A DNA stretch of 64,000 nt from Sphagnum magellanicum (GCA_021904315.1 CM038918.1:6401349-6465348), one strand, 5' to 3'; shown: positions 23,331 to 36,396, counted from the first letter of the stretch. Numbers and translations: made by a program. The notes: generated by a model from the letters alone, not told the origin.

Positions 23331-24824
23331 AAAGGACAAAATCTGTTGTAGTGTTTTATATGTCAAGTATTACTTTGATGAGATCCAAAAACCAACTTAT
23401 ACCCTTCCATGTTTTGTTTCAATAGGTTCCTAAATTCTTAAACATCAAATATTTTGAATTGTCACTTTTCATTTGGCTACATTTCTCCAATTTTAGGTTC
23501 ATTTTAAACTTTCATTTTAATTGAATTCAACAAAAATGAAATGGTAATTGTGAAAAGTGCACATGGAATCCAATTTTTTTGGGTGGATAAGTTTTACTTA
23601 CAAAAACATGCATTAGCATTATATTAGGTGGTTATTAGGTGATGCATCAATTGAAATAACAAGTGGATATATATATATATATACCATGAAATTGATAATT
23701 GAAGGTGTTATTGCTTCAACAAGAAAATTGATATATAATAGGTACATAGGTCTCAAAACATTTCAAAGTGTAGGACATAAATAATAATTTCACAAAGACC
23801 TAAACCTTCACCCCCTCCCCATGCAACCATGTAATTCAAATAAAGTGTATATTCATGATGAAACTACAATGTTAACTAACATTTGAAAAAATCTCCAAAT
23901 AACTTGGTCATAATTTAACACCATAATTATCTCCCCTTAAAGTAATGGCCACCCCACTACCCATAATGCAAAGGATGCTTTTACATTATTTTTGCATGGA
24001 AATTTTTTGTCATTGTTACATTTCATACAATAATCATAACAACAATCCTAATCACAACAACACCACCATTGGTACCTAATGGCCACTAATATCACTTTAA
24101 TAAGAAGGATTATGAACAAATTTAATCCTAAAATTATTGAAGTAAAATAATTTGAAATATGTACCACAATTATGTCATTTAACTAAAAAATAGTAACAAA
24201 TTTAATATACGAGAATGTAAAGAAGAGTTGAAAATGCATGAACATCAAGCTAAAATTTGCTAAGGATCCTTAAATTTAGAACAAATAGAACCCAAAAATG
24301 GAATGTTATTTGACATGAATAGATTTGTGCTTTGTTTGTCACCCAAACAAACTTGCTTGAAACATTGCAACCAAAACTATAAAAGACTAGTAGATGAAGA
24401 ACAACACAAAGAACACAAACACCAAAAACAATTAAATCCAAAAATAAAGGAGACTCAACAAACAATGTATACACAACTAGAGGATCTCCATTGTTGATCC
24501 TTTTGTATTAAATGAGCCAATAATAATTTGGCTCCCAAAATATGCAAGGGAATGCAAAATATTTTTTGAATGTATGGACAATGTTCCTTCACAATCAAAG
24601 CACAAGGTAGACCTCTAAGGAGTGGTAATAGATGGAGGTGAAGGTCCATGATGTATATTAACTTTCAACATTCATCCTTCAAAGGATTAAAAGAAGACAC
24701 AATTGTAATAGGAATTGCAAATAGCCTTACTAGGTTTATCATCAATGAGCAATGTATGGTTTCCATTTGGTGACAAACCCTTGACGCAAAATATAATAAA
24801 TTGTCTTCAAATCCTTAAAATAGT
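23331..24824. other. Non-coding AT-rich stretch
   Basis: No gene is supported. A short TA run is at 23670-23683. Words resembling the R1 end (TTTGGCTACATTT near 23471) occur but are too short to call. Confidence 0.5.
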
Positions 24825-25290
24825 TGGTAAATGTTAATGTTTTGACATTTTTAATTCTATAATTCTATACTTAACATATTATTTTCAAACATACAAAGTT
24901 TGTAAAAAAACAATTACAAAAATCAGAAGTAAAACCCAACACAAAATACATTCCATAACTAATATATGCAGAATTGTTACTTACGTAATGATCAAAAAAT
25001 AGAATCAAACCATATCATGTTGAAAAACAAAAAACATGAAACAAAAATACACTTTAATATCAAGGTTTTTTTTCATTAAAACTATTCCTTAATTCTATAC
25101 AAACTTTTTTCTATTTCTCTCAAAATTACTATGTGTTTTCATCATGATAATAATGTCCACCATCTTCAAATATCCTCTAAAAATTCTTTTCAATTTCTTG
25201 CCATAAGCTTCAATTCAAACTCCTCATAAATCTTAATCAATTCAACCTACTTTGTCTTGCTACTCTTCTATCCACCTTGTCAAACATTGA
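24825..25290. repeat. Left member of a direct repeat pair (~460 bp)
   Basis: Matches 27624-27944 plus 28773-28910 in the same orientation, 2.8 kb downstream. Shared runs include TTCTATACTTAACATA, AGTAAAACCCAACACA, TCATCATGATAATAATGT, and AAATCTTAATCAATTCAACC. The pair could be diverged LTRs of a short element or a segmental duplication. TG/CA ends, a primer site and a purine tract were not found, so LTR status is open. Confidence 0.8.
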
Positions 25291-27623
25291 CATTACAATT
25301 TTGTCTATACTAGTGTTTTGTCTAATAATGATTACAAAGTTCTACCCTTAACATTAACCCCCCTTACTTTAAATTCCATCCTTCAAATCCTTTGGATAGT
25401 AAAACATAATATTGTACTAATAAGAACAATCACAAACTCATTTTACTATTCTAGATGGACTAAATGTTCTTGATTCACTACTCTAATTTCCTATATTACA
25501 ACATGCACAATGTAAACAACATTACCAAACACTATTGATTGAAATACAATGGGCGTTATCATATATTTAGTTGACTTTGTAGTTATAGATATTTGTTGTT
25601 ATGATTGTTCATGTATGTTTGTAGATATTACCCTTGTTTGTTCTATTAGGTGAACATCTTCTTGCTCAATAAGAACCTCCTCCTTGGTAGCTCCTCCTTT
25701 CATTTCTTCATGTACTATTGATAGCACTTGAGGTGTTTTTCCACTTGTACCTATTTCAAATTGGTCTATGTCTTTGTTGCAAAGCTATTTTTTGGAGTTA
25801 TAGAAGGTGATACATATACAAATTTTTAGTAAGCTTTTGTTTATGCCTCTAACTTCCTTCTATAACTTGCTTCATCTACTCTATGTTCATCAAACAACCC
25901 CTATCCTACTTTAGGACCATGTGAATAATTCCCTTGTGTGGTCACAATAGGTTTAGTATATCCCAAATTATGCAAAGGATAATTCTCCATCAATATTGCA
26001 AAAATTCCTTGATTCCCTATGGATACTTGATACCCTTTTTCATTAATAGGCACATACATGTTCTAATATTTAGTTGTTGTAGTTGTACCATGCATCATGT
26101 TGTTAGTTGTTGTAAAAAAACATGGAATTATATCAACTACTCCATGAAATGATACATTATTGTACTATTTAATTACAATGTTTACCACACATTTGTTCCA
26201 CATTTTAAGCACATATCAATTATATCTAAAAGTTGTATCTATTTGACCACTTAGAACATGATGGGTTGTAATCATCCTAATTATTTTCGAAGTAGAATGT
26301 GATTGTCTAATGGGTGAAGCTACCCTAACATCAAAGGGAATCCTCCATACTTCACACCTCGTTATAAAGTGATATGTTTCTTTGTAATTATGTGGTTGTA
26401 TTGGGTTCACATCATTTCATTGCATGATCGTCATACTATGTTATTCTTCTAAGTTCAATTCAGTCTACACTTTGGTTTGGAAATGATTAATCATTGTATC
26501 TCATACATGTTTTTCAATAAAAGGATAGTATGTAAGAGCATGGCCTTCATGTTTACAAAAACTAAAATGATTAGGTGTAGGTGTAGGTTCATGAAGTATT
26601 TTTTGTTAACTTTACTTAACCTTGGATTCACTAGTTTGCAAGACATTGGCATTAATTGTTATTTTCATTTGTATTAATTATTGTTATTAGTGGAGTGTTA
26701 TGCTAAGCTATATTTTCCATCTTTGATTGATATATTGTTTTAGTTGCGAAAACCTACTCCTCTAGATATTATGCTTGAAATACAATTTTGGCATATTATG
26801 ATATTACATCTTCAACTTCATCGTTGTCCACGTCTTTGTCCCACTCCTCATGAGTAATAATATTGAGGTGAAGTAGATTACCAACTAAAACCTTTGTTTG
26901 TGAATCTTATTTCCAACCCTTATTGTATTTTTTCATGGACATGTAGTATCTTTTCATATTTGTACAAATTACCATACATTTTTGAGATGACAAATTCATT
27001 TCCATTCTTTTATATACCTTTTGTTGCATATTTGCAGGGGTAACCTTGTTTACATTGTCTCCCCATAGATAGTTCAACCTTTGGAGGTGCTACTTTCATC
27101 GATAGCCTTTTAAAAATATTGGGTCACCTCATCACTCTACCAATAAATGCTTCCCAAAACTTTATTACTGTAGATAGTGTCTTGTACCCTACAAGTTGTT
27201 CTTCTATCCTAGGAATTTTGACATGGTATATTATACTTTTTATGGAGTGTGAAACTATGCTACATCATTCAATAATTGCAATTATTTTTCTACTCCATTT
27301 TCTTTTTCAACATATTTTTTTCATTCTATCGAATTACAATTTAATCTAGTTGTCTTTGTAGATTTCGGGTCACCATGTTTGTCCTCATTCTACCACTCTT
27401 CTTTGGGAAAAAAATTGTTACAAATTGAAATCCTTACAACAGTTGTTTTGCTCATATGTGAATCTTGACAACTTCTTAACCAATTTTGAATCTATAAAAC
27501 TAGAGAAAACAAATTTCTCATGATAACCTTTTAATGTTTATCATTAAAACAACCAAAAAAAAAAACAATACATAGATTCTTGAATTTTTTAACCTACATT
27601 CATTATCAAGGATGGTCACCAAA
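25291..27623. other. DNA between the direct repeats, unassigned
   Basis: T-rich on the plus strand, with short open frames on both strands (for example 25934-26152, 26477-26677, 27119-27349) that match no family I know. If the flanking repeats are LTRs this would be the ~2.3-kb internal region of a non-autonomous element. No gag, protease, RT or integrase motif is visible. Confidence 0.45.
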
Positions 27624-28910
27624 TGGTAATGTTAATGCTTTGACACTAAAATTCTATACTTAACATACTATTTTCAAACATAATTTTTTTTGTATAATAA
27701 CAACTACAAAAATCAAAAGTAAAACCCAACACATAATACATTCCAAAGTTCATATTTATACAATTATTACCTCTATAGTGATTTGAAAACAGAATCAAAC
27801 CACATATTGTATTGAAAGCATGAAAAACATGAAATAAAAATACATTATAATATCAATGTTCTTAATCAAAACTGCTCCTCAACTCTATCACGAGTTTTTT
27901 TTCTTCTGTCAAAATTATTCGATGTTCTCATCATGATAATAATGTTTGCTGTCGCAACCCCACTTTGGGGCTAAGTGTGAGAATGCAACTCACACTCCCA
28001 AAAGTGGGAAAATGGAGTCCTCTGAGACTCCCAAAAACTCAAAAGACGATTTGAGGGGTCAAATTTCCTTGCCTTGGCGTGTTCTTTATATCAATGAAAA
28101 GCTCTTGAAACGTAGATGTCCAAAATGACCTCGCATTGCCCATTTGGAATCTGCAACCCAAGTTATGGGCAAAAGAAAGGTCGGGAGTCAATTTGCCATT
28201 TTGACTCCCGACCACTAAAAGTTGGGAATCGACCTCTTCCCGACGTCTCTTCAAGGAGTGCAACCCGGCGTTGAAAAGCTCTTGACGAGAGCTATAACTT
28301 TGGTTCAAAGCTCGTCCCAATCCAAGTTCGGGGCAAGGAGCTACGGCCGTCCAAAGTCCCGGGACTCCAACCCGGGACAATTTCGGGACTCCAACTTGGG
28401 AGTCCCGGGAAAAAGAGCCATTCGGATGTAGCCTCCGCGTTGAAACGCAGATAATACTATATGGGGGAAGGTGGTGGCTTCCCCCGAGTCCGGGCCGTGG
28501 TGAGTCAAGTAGTCCAAATTGCCCATGGCTTGTCCCAAAACCCAAGGGTGTTCCCGAATGTTAACTAACCCTCTTGTGGTTGGTTTGGATGCAGATTCAA
28601 GCTTGATCTTCTAGTCCATCTTCCTAGTCTAATCCCGGGACTTCTAGCACGCCCTTCTACCCCTCTTTAGTGCTGGAAGTCGGAAGCACCCCTTGAGTCC
28701 CAACTTTTCGCAACTCAACATAGTTGGACCCTCAAGTGGGTTCAACCCGGGACTTGGGAATGCGTCATTTGCCATCTTCAAAACTCCTCTAAAACTCCTT
28801 CTCAAGTTCTTTTCATAAGCCTCAATTCAAACTCCTCGTAAATCTTAATCAATTCAACCTACTTTGTCTTGTTACTTGTCTATCCACCATGTTAAACATT
28901 TGATACTAAC
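27624..28910. repeat. Right member of the direct repeat pair, split by an insertion
   Basis: 27624-27944 and 28773-28910 together correspond to 24825-25290. The break falls after AATAATG. The left copy reads straight across as ATGTCCACCATCTTC, giving a natural empty site for the inserted solo LTR. Confidence 0.8.
27950..28767 (+). mobile_element. 818-bp solo LTR with 5-bp target-site duplication
   Basis: Begins TGTCGCAACCCC and ends AATGCGTCA, so it has TG...CA ends within short imperfect inverted termini (TGTCGC / GCGTCA). It is flanked by the 5-base direct repeat TTTGC at 27945-27949 and 28768-28772. The matching uninterrupted site in the left direct repeat (around 25150) confirms insertion. 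It is much GC-richer than its surroundings, with CCCGGGACTCC-type words repeated inside (28350-28410). No internal coding region or second LTR is present, so recombination has probably removed the rest. A 168-codon minus-strand open frame (28545-28039) inside it matches nothing I know and is probably chance. Orientation is uncertain; a TTTATAT near 28083 could be a promoter element. Confidence 0.88.
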
Positions 28911-31289
28911 TTTTGTTTAGTTTATTTAATAAGGACAACACTGCCTTTAACTACCTTTAACTATAGTATTTAACTTAAAGTTGGTGTGATTTTACCCAAC
29001 ATTTGACAACATTTATCTTTCCCCCAAATAATAATGAATGTGCATATGAGGCATTAATGGCCATGGAGCAAATGAAAAAGTTTCAAAACGTCCTTCAACA
29101 AAATGCACAACCAAATTATAACATGGAATGTGCTAAAAACTAATGCAAGGAAATGTAAAAACTTGTGTCTCTTTTCAACCTTTTTGGTGCCTATGTTCCA
29201 ACCTACTAAATATAAACACCTTTGCAAAACAAAACATATGGATAAATAATATAAAACACCATTAAAATGGAAAATAATTAATTTTTTGGATCAACTGAAA
29301 GGTTTTTAAAAAATTCAAGCAACAACCTTTGAACATGAAGGTTGGCAAAAATAATAACCTACAAAAACCACTAGAAGTTAAGGAATTGGCAAACCATTAT
29401 ATAGCATCTTGAAAGCAACAAAATTGACTTGATATTCATTGAAATGCAAAACCATGGTAGAAAAAGGAAATGTTACAAAGTAATAAAAGAGTAGAACATA
29501 CTTAATCCAAAATAATGTTATCATCTCTTTTTTTGTTAATGATTTGTCTTTCACAAATTTACAACACACTCATTGGTGCAAGTGAAAATAACCTCCCATA
29601 ATAGGGATCAACAAAATCAATTTTCTTAATGTTACCAAAATAAATAAATTTCACAAAATCTAGAGTTGTCTTTCTAGAAAAATGAAACATTTACATATAG
29701 GGGAAACATTAACTAACAAATAATTATCATCTTAGAAGGTTTGGATGTTTCTTGAGGAAAATGTCATTATGAGGAAAGTTATGAATAATGTTTTGGAAGG
29801 AATCATCTATAATGATAGTGTAACTATCAAGATTGCCATCCTAATATTGTGAAAAGAAATTTCCCAAGATTTTTTGGAACATGAGTTAATCAAAATTGTC
29901 ATCTATAATATGGTTTTTTTTAAATGCAAAATATTGGTCAAGGACATTTTCAACATCAAACTCAATATGAGTTTCATTTCTTATCCTTTCTAATTAGTGT
30001 ACAATATTGTGAGATTCAATTGATGACCAAATATAAACAACAAAATGACCTTTACACCATGTGAGGAATTTTTTTTAATTGGGCTTCAACTAGACAAAAT
30101 GAGGTGGAGCCTTTGATTTTGAGAAACACAACCATGTTGTATGTTGAATTTCATTTTGAGAAGAACACCATTCAAGTCCAAAATCATATGCAAGCTCACC
30201 TTGGAGGTTAAAAGAAGATGGAAATTTGGATGAATGTCTAATACTAGGAGTTGTTGCCTTCTTGACCACACTTAAACATGATGTATAATGGAAAAATATC
30301 ATGGCATTCTCTTTGATTTCAATTGAAGGCACAAGATGCATATTCCAATAGACATTTCATGTGCACTAACTATAGGTGCATCAAGAAAAATTTGTGTGTT
30401 GGAGATTTCTTTCCTCTCTAATTGAGGATACAACATACAAAAACTAGGTGACATTAAACAAATTGATGATGGCAAATAAATACTTAGAAGAAAACTAATA
30501 AAAAAATATTACAAATTTTTTGCAGAACAAAAAGTGAATCATTTTTGGAAGCATATTTACTATAAACTTTTCACATGGAAACTCACATTTCTTATGACAA
30601 CAAAAGGACTCCATAGACATTGACATTATCAATTTTCAAGATTGAAGAACCATGGAGTAAAAATTGAATATATCATTAAAAAATTACATTACAAATATTT
30701 AGTTTGTCTTTGCACTTTTGTGAATAAAAAGCCCATCTACATAAAGACATATCACATGTTGGGGTGCAATTATGATATAGTCTTTTGTAGAAAGGTTTGT
30801 AACAATTAGGAGATCTAATGGTATTGAAAGAAATAGATTTACAAAATTAAAATCATTCAATTTGGAGGAATCTAGATATTCCAAATATGGGAGAAATGTC
30901 CTTAGCAAGTAATTGTCATATGTACTAGACATGTCCCAAGATTCAAGGAAGATGGCATTACAAAGAGGATTCACTATGTTGGTGTGTGGAGTAACATCTA
31001 TCGACAAAGTAATCCGAAAGTGAACAACAAGACACCAAGTAAAGAAATTTGACATATTTTTATGGAAATTTCTTTTTCAAGCGTCATTTCCATCAAAATG
31101 GGTATTGATTATGCATTGCTCTTGGTCAAGAATCCTCCATGTACCCAATGTAATTTTTGTTTCCTCCTAACCATTCATATATATCTAAGGTATTTATAAT
31201 TGTGTAAGGCTTAGCTATAGAGCAAATGTATATAAAAAATAAATTGTACACCTTGAAATGAATTACTTTGGTTTAAGCCAAAGTACATG
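28911..31289. other. AT-rich stretch with possible decayed reading frames
   Basis: Two minus-strand frames, 31055-30699 (118 codons) and 30341-30090 (83 codons), lie in the same reading phase, separated by a 357-base gap with stops. A short plus-strand frame at about 29030-29143 also looks coding-like (rich in Met, Gln, Asn). No family is recognised in any of them. They may be fragments of an old element or chance. Confidence 0.35.
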
Positions 31290-32730
31290 ACCATGTAATA
31301 TGGTTTAGTGTTTTGGAGTCTAACATTTAAAGTTGGTGTGCATAGGGTTTAAGGTTTTCATGGTCATATGGTAGCATGGTGGAATATAAACATTCATCCA
31401 ACTTGTGGTCTCATAATACTTGAACAACCATTATTCATCACCAACCTTCATAGCACAAGCATAAAAAAAATTCATAACTTTTTCATAGGGTTTTGGGTTT
31501 TGGTGTGTCTAAGGTTTAATGCTTAATGTTTTGGAGTCCTTAGGGTTTAAGGTTTTCATGGACACGTGGTAGCTTGGTGGACTTTCATCCAACTTGTGGT
31601 ACCACAATATTTGTAAATTAACCACTTTACATCATTGGCCTTCATCCCACAAACACAAAAGCAAATGCTCTTCCCCAACAACTTGTTATTAGGATTTAGG
31701 GTTTTGGTGTGTTTAAGGATTAAGGTTTTTCAATGTGTCCATGGTTTATGGTTTAAAGGTCAAAGTTTTTGGGTTTTTTAAGGTTTTTGGTCGTATGGTA
31801 TCCATAAAATTATAAACATTCATGTTGGAAGTACAAAAGTAATAATAAATCCAACATGCATCCAAGTGGGCCCACATACTTGATAAACCATGTTGAATAA
31901 TCAACTACTTCCATCCATTTAAAATACAAAAATTTCACATTATTTGGTGAAAAATTAGCTTTGAAAAATCATAAATTCCTACAACTTTTGTTTCACATCC
32001 ATATATTGGAATGTGATAGTTATGGAAAAAGGTTTTAATGTGTTTTTTCTTATCCATGAAGGGAGAGAATGAAGTAATTAAGGCATATAATAATAATTGA
32101 TGAATATAACTAGAACCTTATGGTTGTGGAAAAAGGCTTTGGATTAATCCAAGGTTACATAATGTCAAGTCAAAGATTTTATAATTACTTTTGATTTGTA
32201 CATTGTAAAAAAAATGAATATAAGGGTTTAGGGTTTAGTGCTTAGGGTTTAATGTTTATGGTTTTTGAGTGTCCATGGTTTAGGGTTTAGGGTTTTTGGA
32301 ATGTATAATATTAAGGTTTTTGATGTGTATAAGGTTAAGGTTTTCATGGTCATATGGTAATTTCATGGATTATAACTTTTCATCAATGTGGTCTCACATT
32401 ATAGTACTTGAGCAATGACCACTTAATTTCCATAACCAACTTTCATTTCACAAGTACAAAAATAAATGTTCTTCTCTTGTAACTTTTCTTTAGGTTTAAG
32501 GTATAGTGTTTTGGATTTTGGAGCATGTTCAAGGTTTTGGTACGTATATAAGGGGTTAAAGTTTGCATGGTCATATGGTAAGGTAAACTATATAACTATT
32601 CATGCAAGTGGGCGCATATGATTGGTTTAGGGCTTTTGGTGTCTAAAGTTTAGAGTTGTCATGGTGATTATAACCATTCAAATCCAAGTGGGCCTACATT
32701 ATTTGTGAGCATCATTTACTCACATGGACA
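31290..32730 (+). repeat. Degenerate long-period tandem array with TTTAGGG-like words
   Basis: At least five diverged units of about 200-300 bases. Each has a GGTTTAGGGTTTTGGTGTGT-like part, then GGTTTTCATGGTCATATGGTA, then ACATTCATCCAACTTGTGG-like text, an ACTTGA..ACCA stretch, and AAATGCTCTTC with a T-rich end. Clear unit anchors are near 31340, 31550, 31785, 32340 and 32560. Many words match the plant telomere unit TTTAGGG with changes (GGTTTAGGGTTTAG at 32226 and near 32279), but no perfect telomeric run is present. Non-coding. Confidence 0.75.
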
Positions 32731-35700
32731 AATGATTATCAATTAGGCTACATCCAAATATCTTTTGCCCAAATTTTTTTGATTTTTGAAATTTCTATCA
32801 ATTTTATTGTGTAAATCATTTCAATCTTCTTTATTGTTAATAATCAATTAATGTTTTTTTACTATAACCTTATTGCTCTATGAGAAAAAAAAAAAACAAA
32901 AAATGAAGCGATTTTTTAAGGTTCTACTTGTCAAAAAGGTTGAAATAAAATGTAAATATCATTATATAATTTTAGATTTAGTTTTGAGTGTATATATATA
33001 AAAAAAGGGATAATTAAAGATTTTTGTATCATATCTTGTTTATAGTTAGAATTGGTTAAATTTTCTTAGGATAATCACCTACATTTGGTTATGTATGATA
33101 GCCACTTCGGCTACATTAAAAAAATTCTAAAATAATCACTAGAATCAATTGTTATACTTTTTCCCATGTGAAAAGTGGAAAAAATGGTTGTGGCTACAAA
33201 TTAAAATTTACAAAAATAAAAATATCCTATGGATGAATGTAATAATCCCTTGCAATCATCTCATGCGTGTGTCTAAAGCACAAGACTAATATTAAAATGT
33301 ATTCATGTCATGAACATTCCTATGTACATGTTTGGTGTGTTAGTGTTCAATTATATATAGATTTTGTTTAGCCTCATATGCTTAGGGATTCAACTTGAAA
33401 TTTTCATTTTGGTTTGGGTTGAGGAGGTAGAGTTGTTATAAGGAAAGATGGTGTGGCAACCAAAGGTTTTAGTATGCACAACTTCCTTTTCAGCACATGT
33501 GTGTAAAACATTATTTTGGCTTCATGTATGTAACCTTCCAAACATCTTTGTTTGTAGTTGTTTGTCTTTTGCATTCTTGAGTGGTTCAAATAGAATTCAA
33601 TGAGTTCTTGTGTGTCAACTAAAGGAGTTGATTTCACTTGGGGAGCTAGGACATAATCATCTATTTTGAATTAATGATTTGATATTTGATTGACCCTATA
33701 CACAAATATGACATCTAATCAATCCAAGTAGGTATTTTCTTTCATGACTTTTAAGAATTTAAGATTGAACTACAATGTGATTGTTCATTCAAATATGAAA
33801 AATAGCGAAGGAGTTAGACAATTACACCAAAAAGGACATATGAAAGGGTGGGAATAAAAATAGTGAAGTTTGTTTCTCAATTTATATTTTTTTGTTCTTG
33901 TCATTGAATTGATTAATGTACTTGAGCATGTGATTTCACTATGAAAACTTTCTAAATTATTAATTTTGAGGACATGAAGTCAAACTCATAATTGTGTGGT
34001 AGAACAAGAAAGCAATATGATATTGTGTATGAAGTTAACATGCATGGATTGGAAGTTGGATTCACCAAAATGTGGTAAAGTGAAAAGATAAGCTATATGA
34101 AACTTGTGACCATGGTTTGGTTGCACATAAATGGTAAAAAAATTTGAAGGTAGCAAAGGGGTGCATTGCAATTTCATCCTCTCCATATATTAGAAAATTG
34201 CATTTTTGCCTTTGTGATAATATTAGACTATTGAAAGCATAGAATAACATTTTGGGTCAATTCATTTACTAATTAGTCAAAAACATTTGAAAGCCAAAAA
34301 TTGTGAACATTCCCAAGAATACATTGACAAATGGGCATCTTCACAATTAGGGTACCCAAAAGGACGGTCTAATGGAAAAAAGATTGCAAAGGACTATTTT
34401 GGATTTTTATTATATTTACTATTTCATGGTTATAGTGGATTGGTATATGACTATAACTATAATGATGTCATGTTAATCTAATAAAAAAATTCAATAATAG
34501 ATCGGATATAATATTGATGTCTTTTTGAGTCATTTTAAACAAATTGAGTATTTGTTTTCATTGTAATTTTCGTTTTAAAGGAATCAAAAGGAATGTGTTA
34601 AACGATGCAATTGACTTCAATTTTCTTTCATGGATAAGTAATGCATGCATCTATGTTTAACAATGTTCATAATGCATTTGATTAAATAGTGTAGGATATA
34701 AGAATTTTGAAGGTTACAAAATCCATTTTAAAAGGGCTACAAGTAAAATGATTCTTTCTTTTTCCCCTTTGGTTGATTTTTTCTATTCATTAAGCTTAGA
34801 ATTTGTGGCCCCAAATGCCAAAAAAATGTGTAGGAAATTTTCATGCAAGGAAACATGTTAAGTTATATATATAAAATATGTATTCATTTTTTGCATTTAT
34901 GATTTTTTAACAAAATATTTATGCATAATTACATATGGATGTGAAAGACCACCACTGCCATGAAAATGATCATAATTTGAATTATTCAATATCTCTCATT
35001 TAAATTTATTCCATTTAGATTTTGTATTTGGAAGATAGCAAAAACAAAGTCCTTGAATCTTGTGGCAAAAACATAGTACCCTGATTGTGAATATGCCCAA
35101 ACATGAGACAAAATATTTTTGTTTTCATAGCAAATTGAAAATTGATCTCATTATTCATACCTATAAAATTCATATGGTGCACATATTAGACCATATTATG
35201 TTGTGCTACATGATGAATTTCAAATTTATTTGATGTTTTTCGCGTGAATGTTTTTATCCTTCCATCCACACATGCACCTTTGAATTAATAAATAATGCAT
35301 AGACATTCCACCTTTACACATGTCTTCTATTGATTCCAACTTTAAAAAATGAATTATTTTTTTAAGTGTTTACATATTTTCAACCAATAATGAGGTTGTG
35401 AAGAAAACATTTGAAATCAAGGTGACAGTAAAGTATGACTTGCATTACAATATCTCCTTAAAGCTCTTCTTTAAAATTCAAAATGCATTTTCTACAACTG
35501 AACAGCCATGTTTGTGTTTTTTTGGTATAATGGTTCAAGAATAAAATGTTGTTTTCCTTATTTGCAAAGTGTCATTATTGAAATAAATAATGGTTATTTT
35601 TTGTCACCAAGAAGGTAGTCAAAAGAAAATTTCTTATTATCATTATCCATATTAAAGAGCCCCTTATTGCAAACAAGTCCTATTTTACATGACAATAATA

Positions 35701-35970
35701 ATGCTATGGGCAAGGAATGTTGGATTTTGAATTTGCATATTGACTATTGTTTCATGCATAGTTGGTAAGCTACACCAATCATAGCTTCCATGTGGTGTTG
35801 CAACAATCATGTAATCATGTTTCTAAACACAATTTTCACAACTTTGCAAAGAACCAACTGAATAATCAATTTGTTTATCATGTAAAAAATTACCCATTAA
35901 CATGGAAAGGGGGAAAAGATTAAAACAAATAAGCACAAGGGAAAAAAATGGTTAAATTAGGTTTTAATAA
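32731..35970. other. Non-coding AT-rich stretch
   Basis: No gene is supported. 33058-33150 carries a weak reverse R1 trace (GTATGATAGCCACTTCGGCTACATTAAAAAA-like). Minus-strand frames at 33637-33404 and 34186-33986 match nothing known to me. Confidence 0.45.
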
Positions 35971-36396
35971 ATGAACCAAATTGTGTGGTGTAAATTGAAT
36001 ATAAAAATTGAAGGCAAGTGCACACATGAATATTGGAATGAAATTGTATATATTGCCATTGTTTGGTTCAAAAGGTCATTGGTTGCAATAGGTTTTATTT
36101 TACCTACTTTGACAAGTGGGTTAAATTACATAGAAGGAAAAGTCTTCAATCACCCATTCAATTTTGTTTCCATGGCATTATATATGATTTATATTACATA
36201 TATGATCATGTGTATAATATTATCATCATATATATTGCCAAAACAATGGTCATATTACATATATGATTGTATACAAATAGATATATGTAATATGACCATT
36301 GTTTTTCTAAGGATTACACAAAGTCTATTACAACATGGATTTTTTTTTTCAGACCCATCAAACAAAATGAATTCTTTGGACTTTACTACTAATTAA
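35971..36396 (+). pseudogene. Probable Ty1/copia integrase fragment in a 141-codon open frame
   Basis: The first ~40 codons align without gaps to the end of the copia integrase core: Ile-Val at codons 4-5, Tyr-Trp at 21-22, Glu at 24, Val at 26, Ala at 29 and Arg-Ser at 35-36. These spacings are those of the family's conserved I-V...(F/Y)-W-x-E-x-V-x-x-A...N-R-S-P stretch. The Asn and Pro around Arg-Ser are changed to Lys and Leu. The upstream catalytic part and a downstream RT are not visible. The second half of the frame runs into a 25-bp hairpin and AT-rich DNA and is probably not element protein. Identification is by pattern only. Confidence 0.45.
36240..36305. repeat. Perfect 25-bp inverted repeat with 16-bp loop
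   Basis: Bases 36240-36264 (AAAACAATGGTCATATTACA then TATAT) are exactly complementary to 36281-36305. The loop is 36265-36280. Part of the arm (ATATTACATATATGAT) also occurs just upstream at about 36191-36206. A recent palindromic duplication or a small hairpin transposon end is possible. Confidence 0.85.

Noticed and set aside
23465..23540. Further R1 copy
   Set aside because: Only a GGCTACATTT word and AT-rich flanks agree; the core and right half are missing.
28039..28545. 168-codon minus-strand open frame inside the solo LTR
   Set aside because: LTRs are normally non-coding, GC-rich DNA gives long chance frames, and no family is recognised.
32220..32300. Telomere end or true interstitial telomere
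   Set aside because: Only degenerate TTTAGGG-like words, no run of perfect units.
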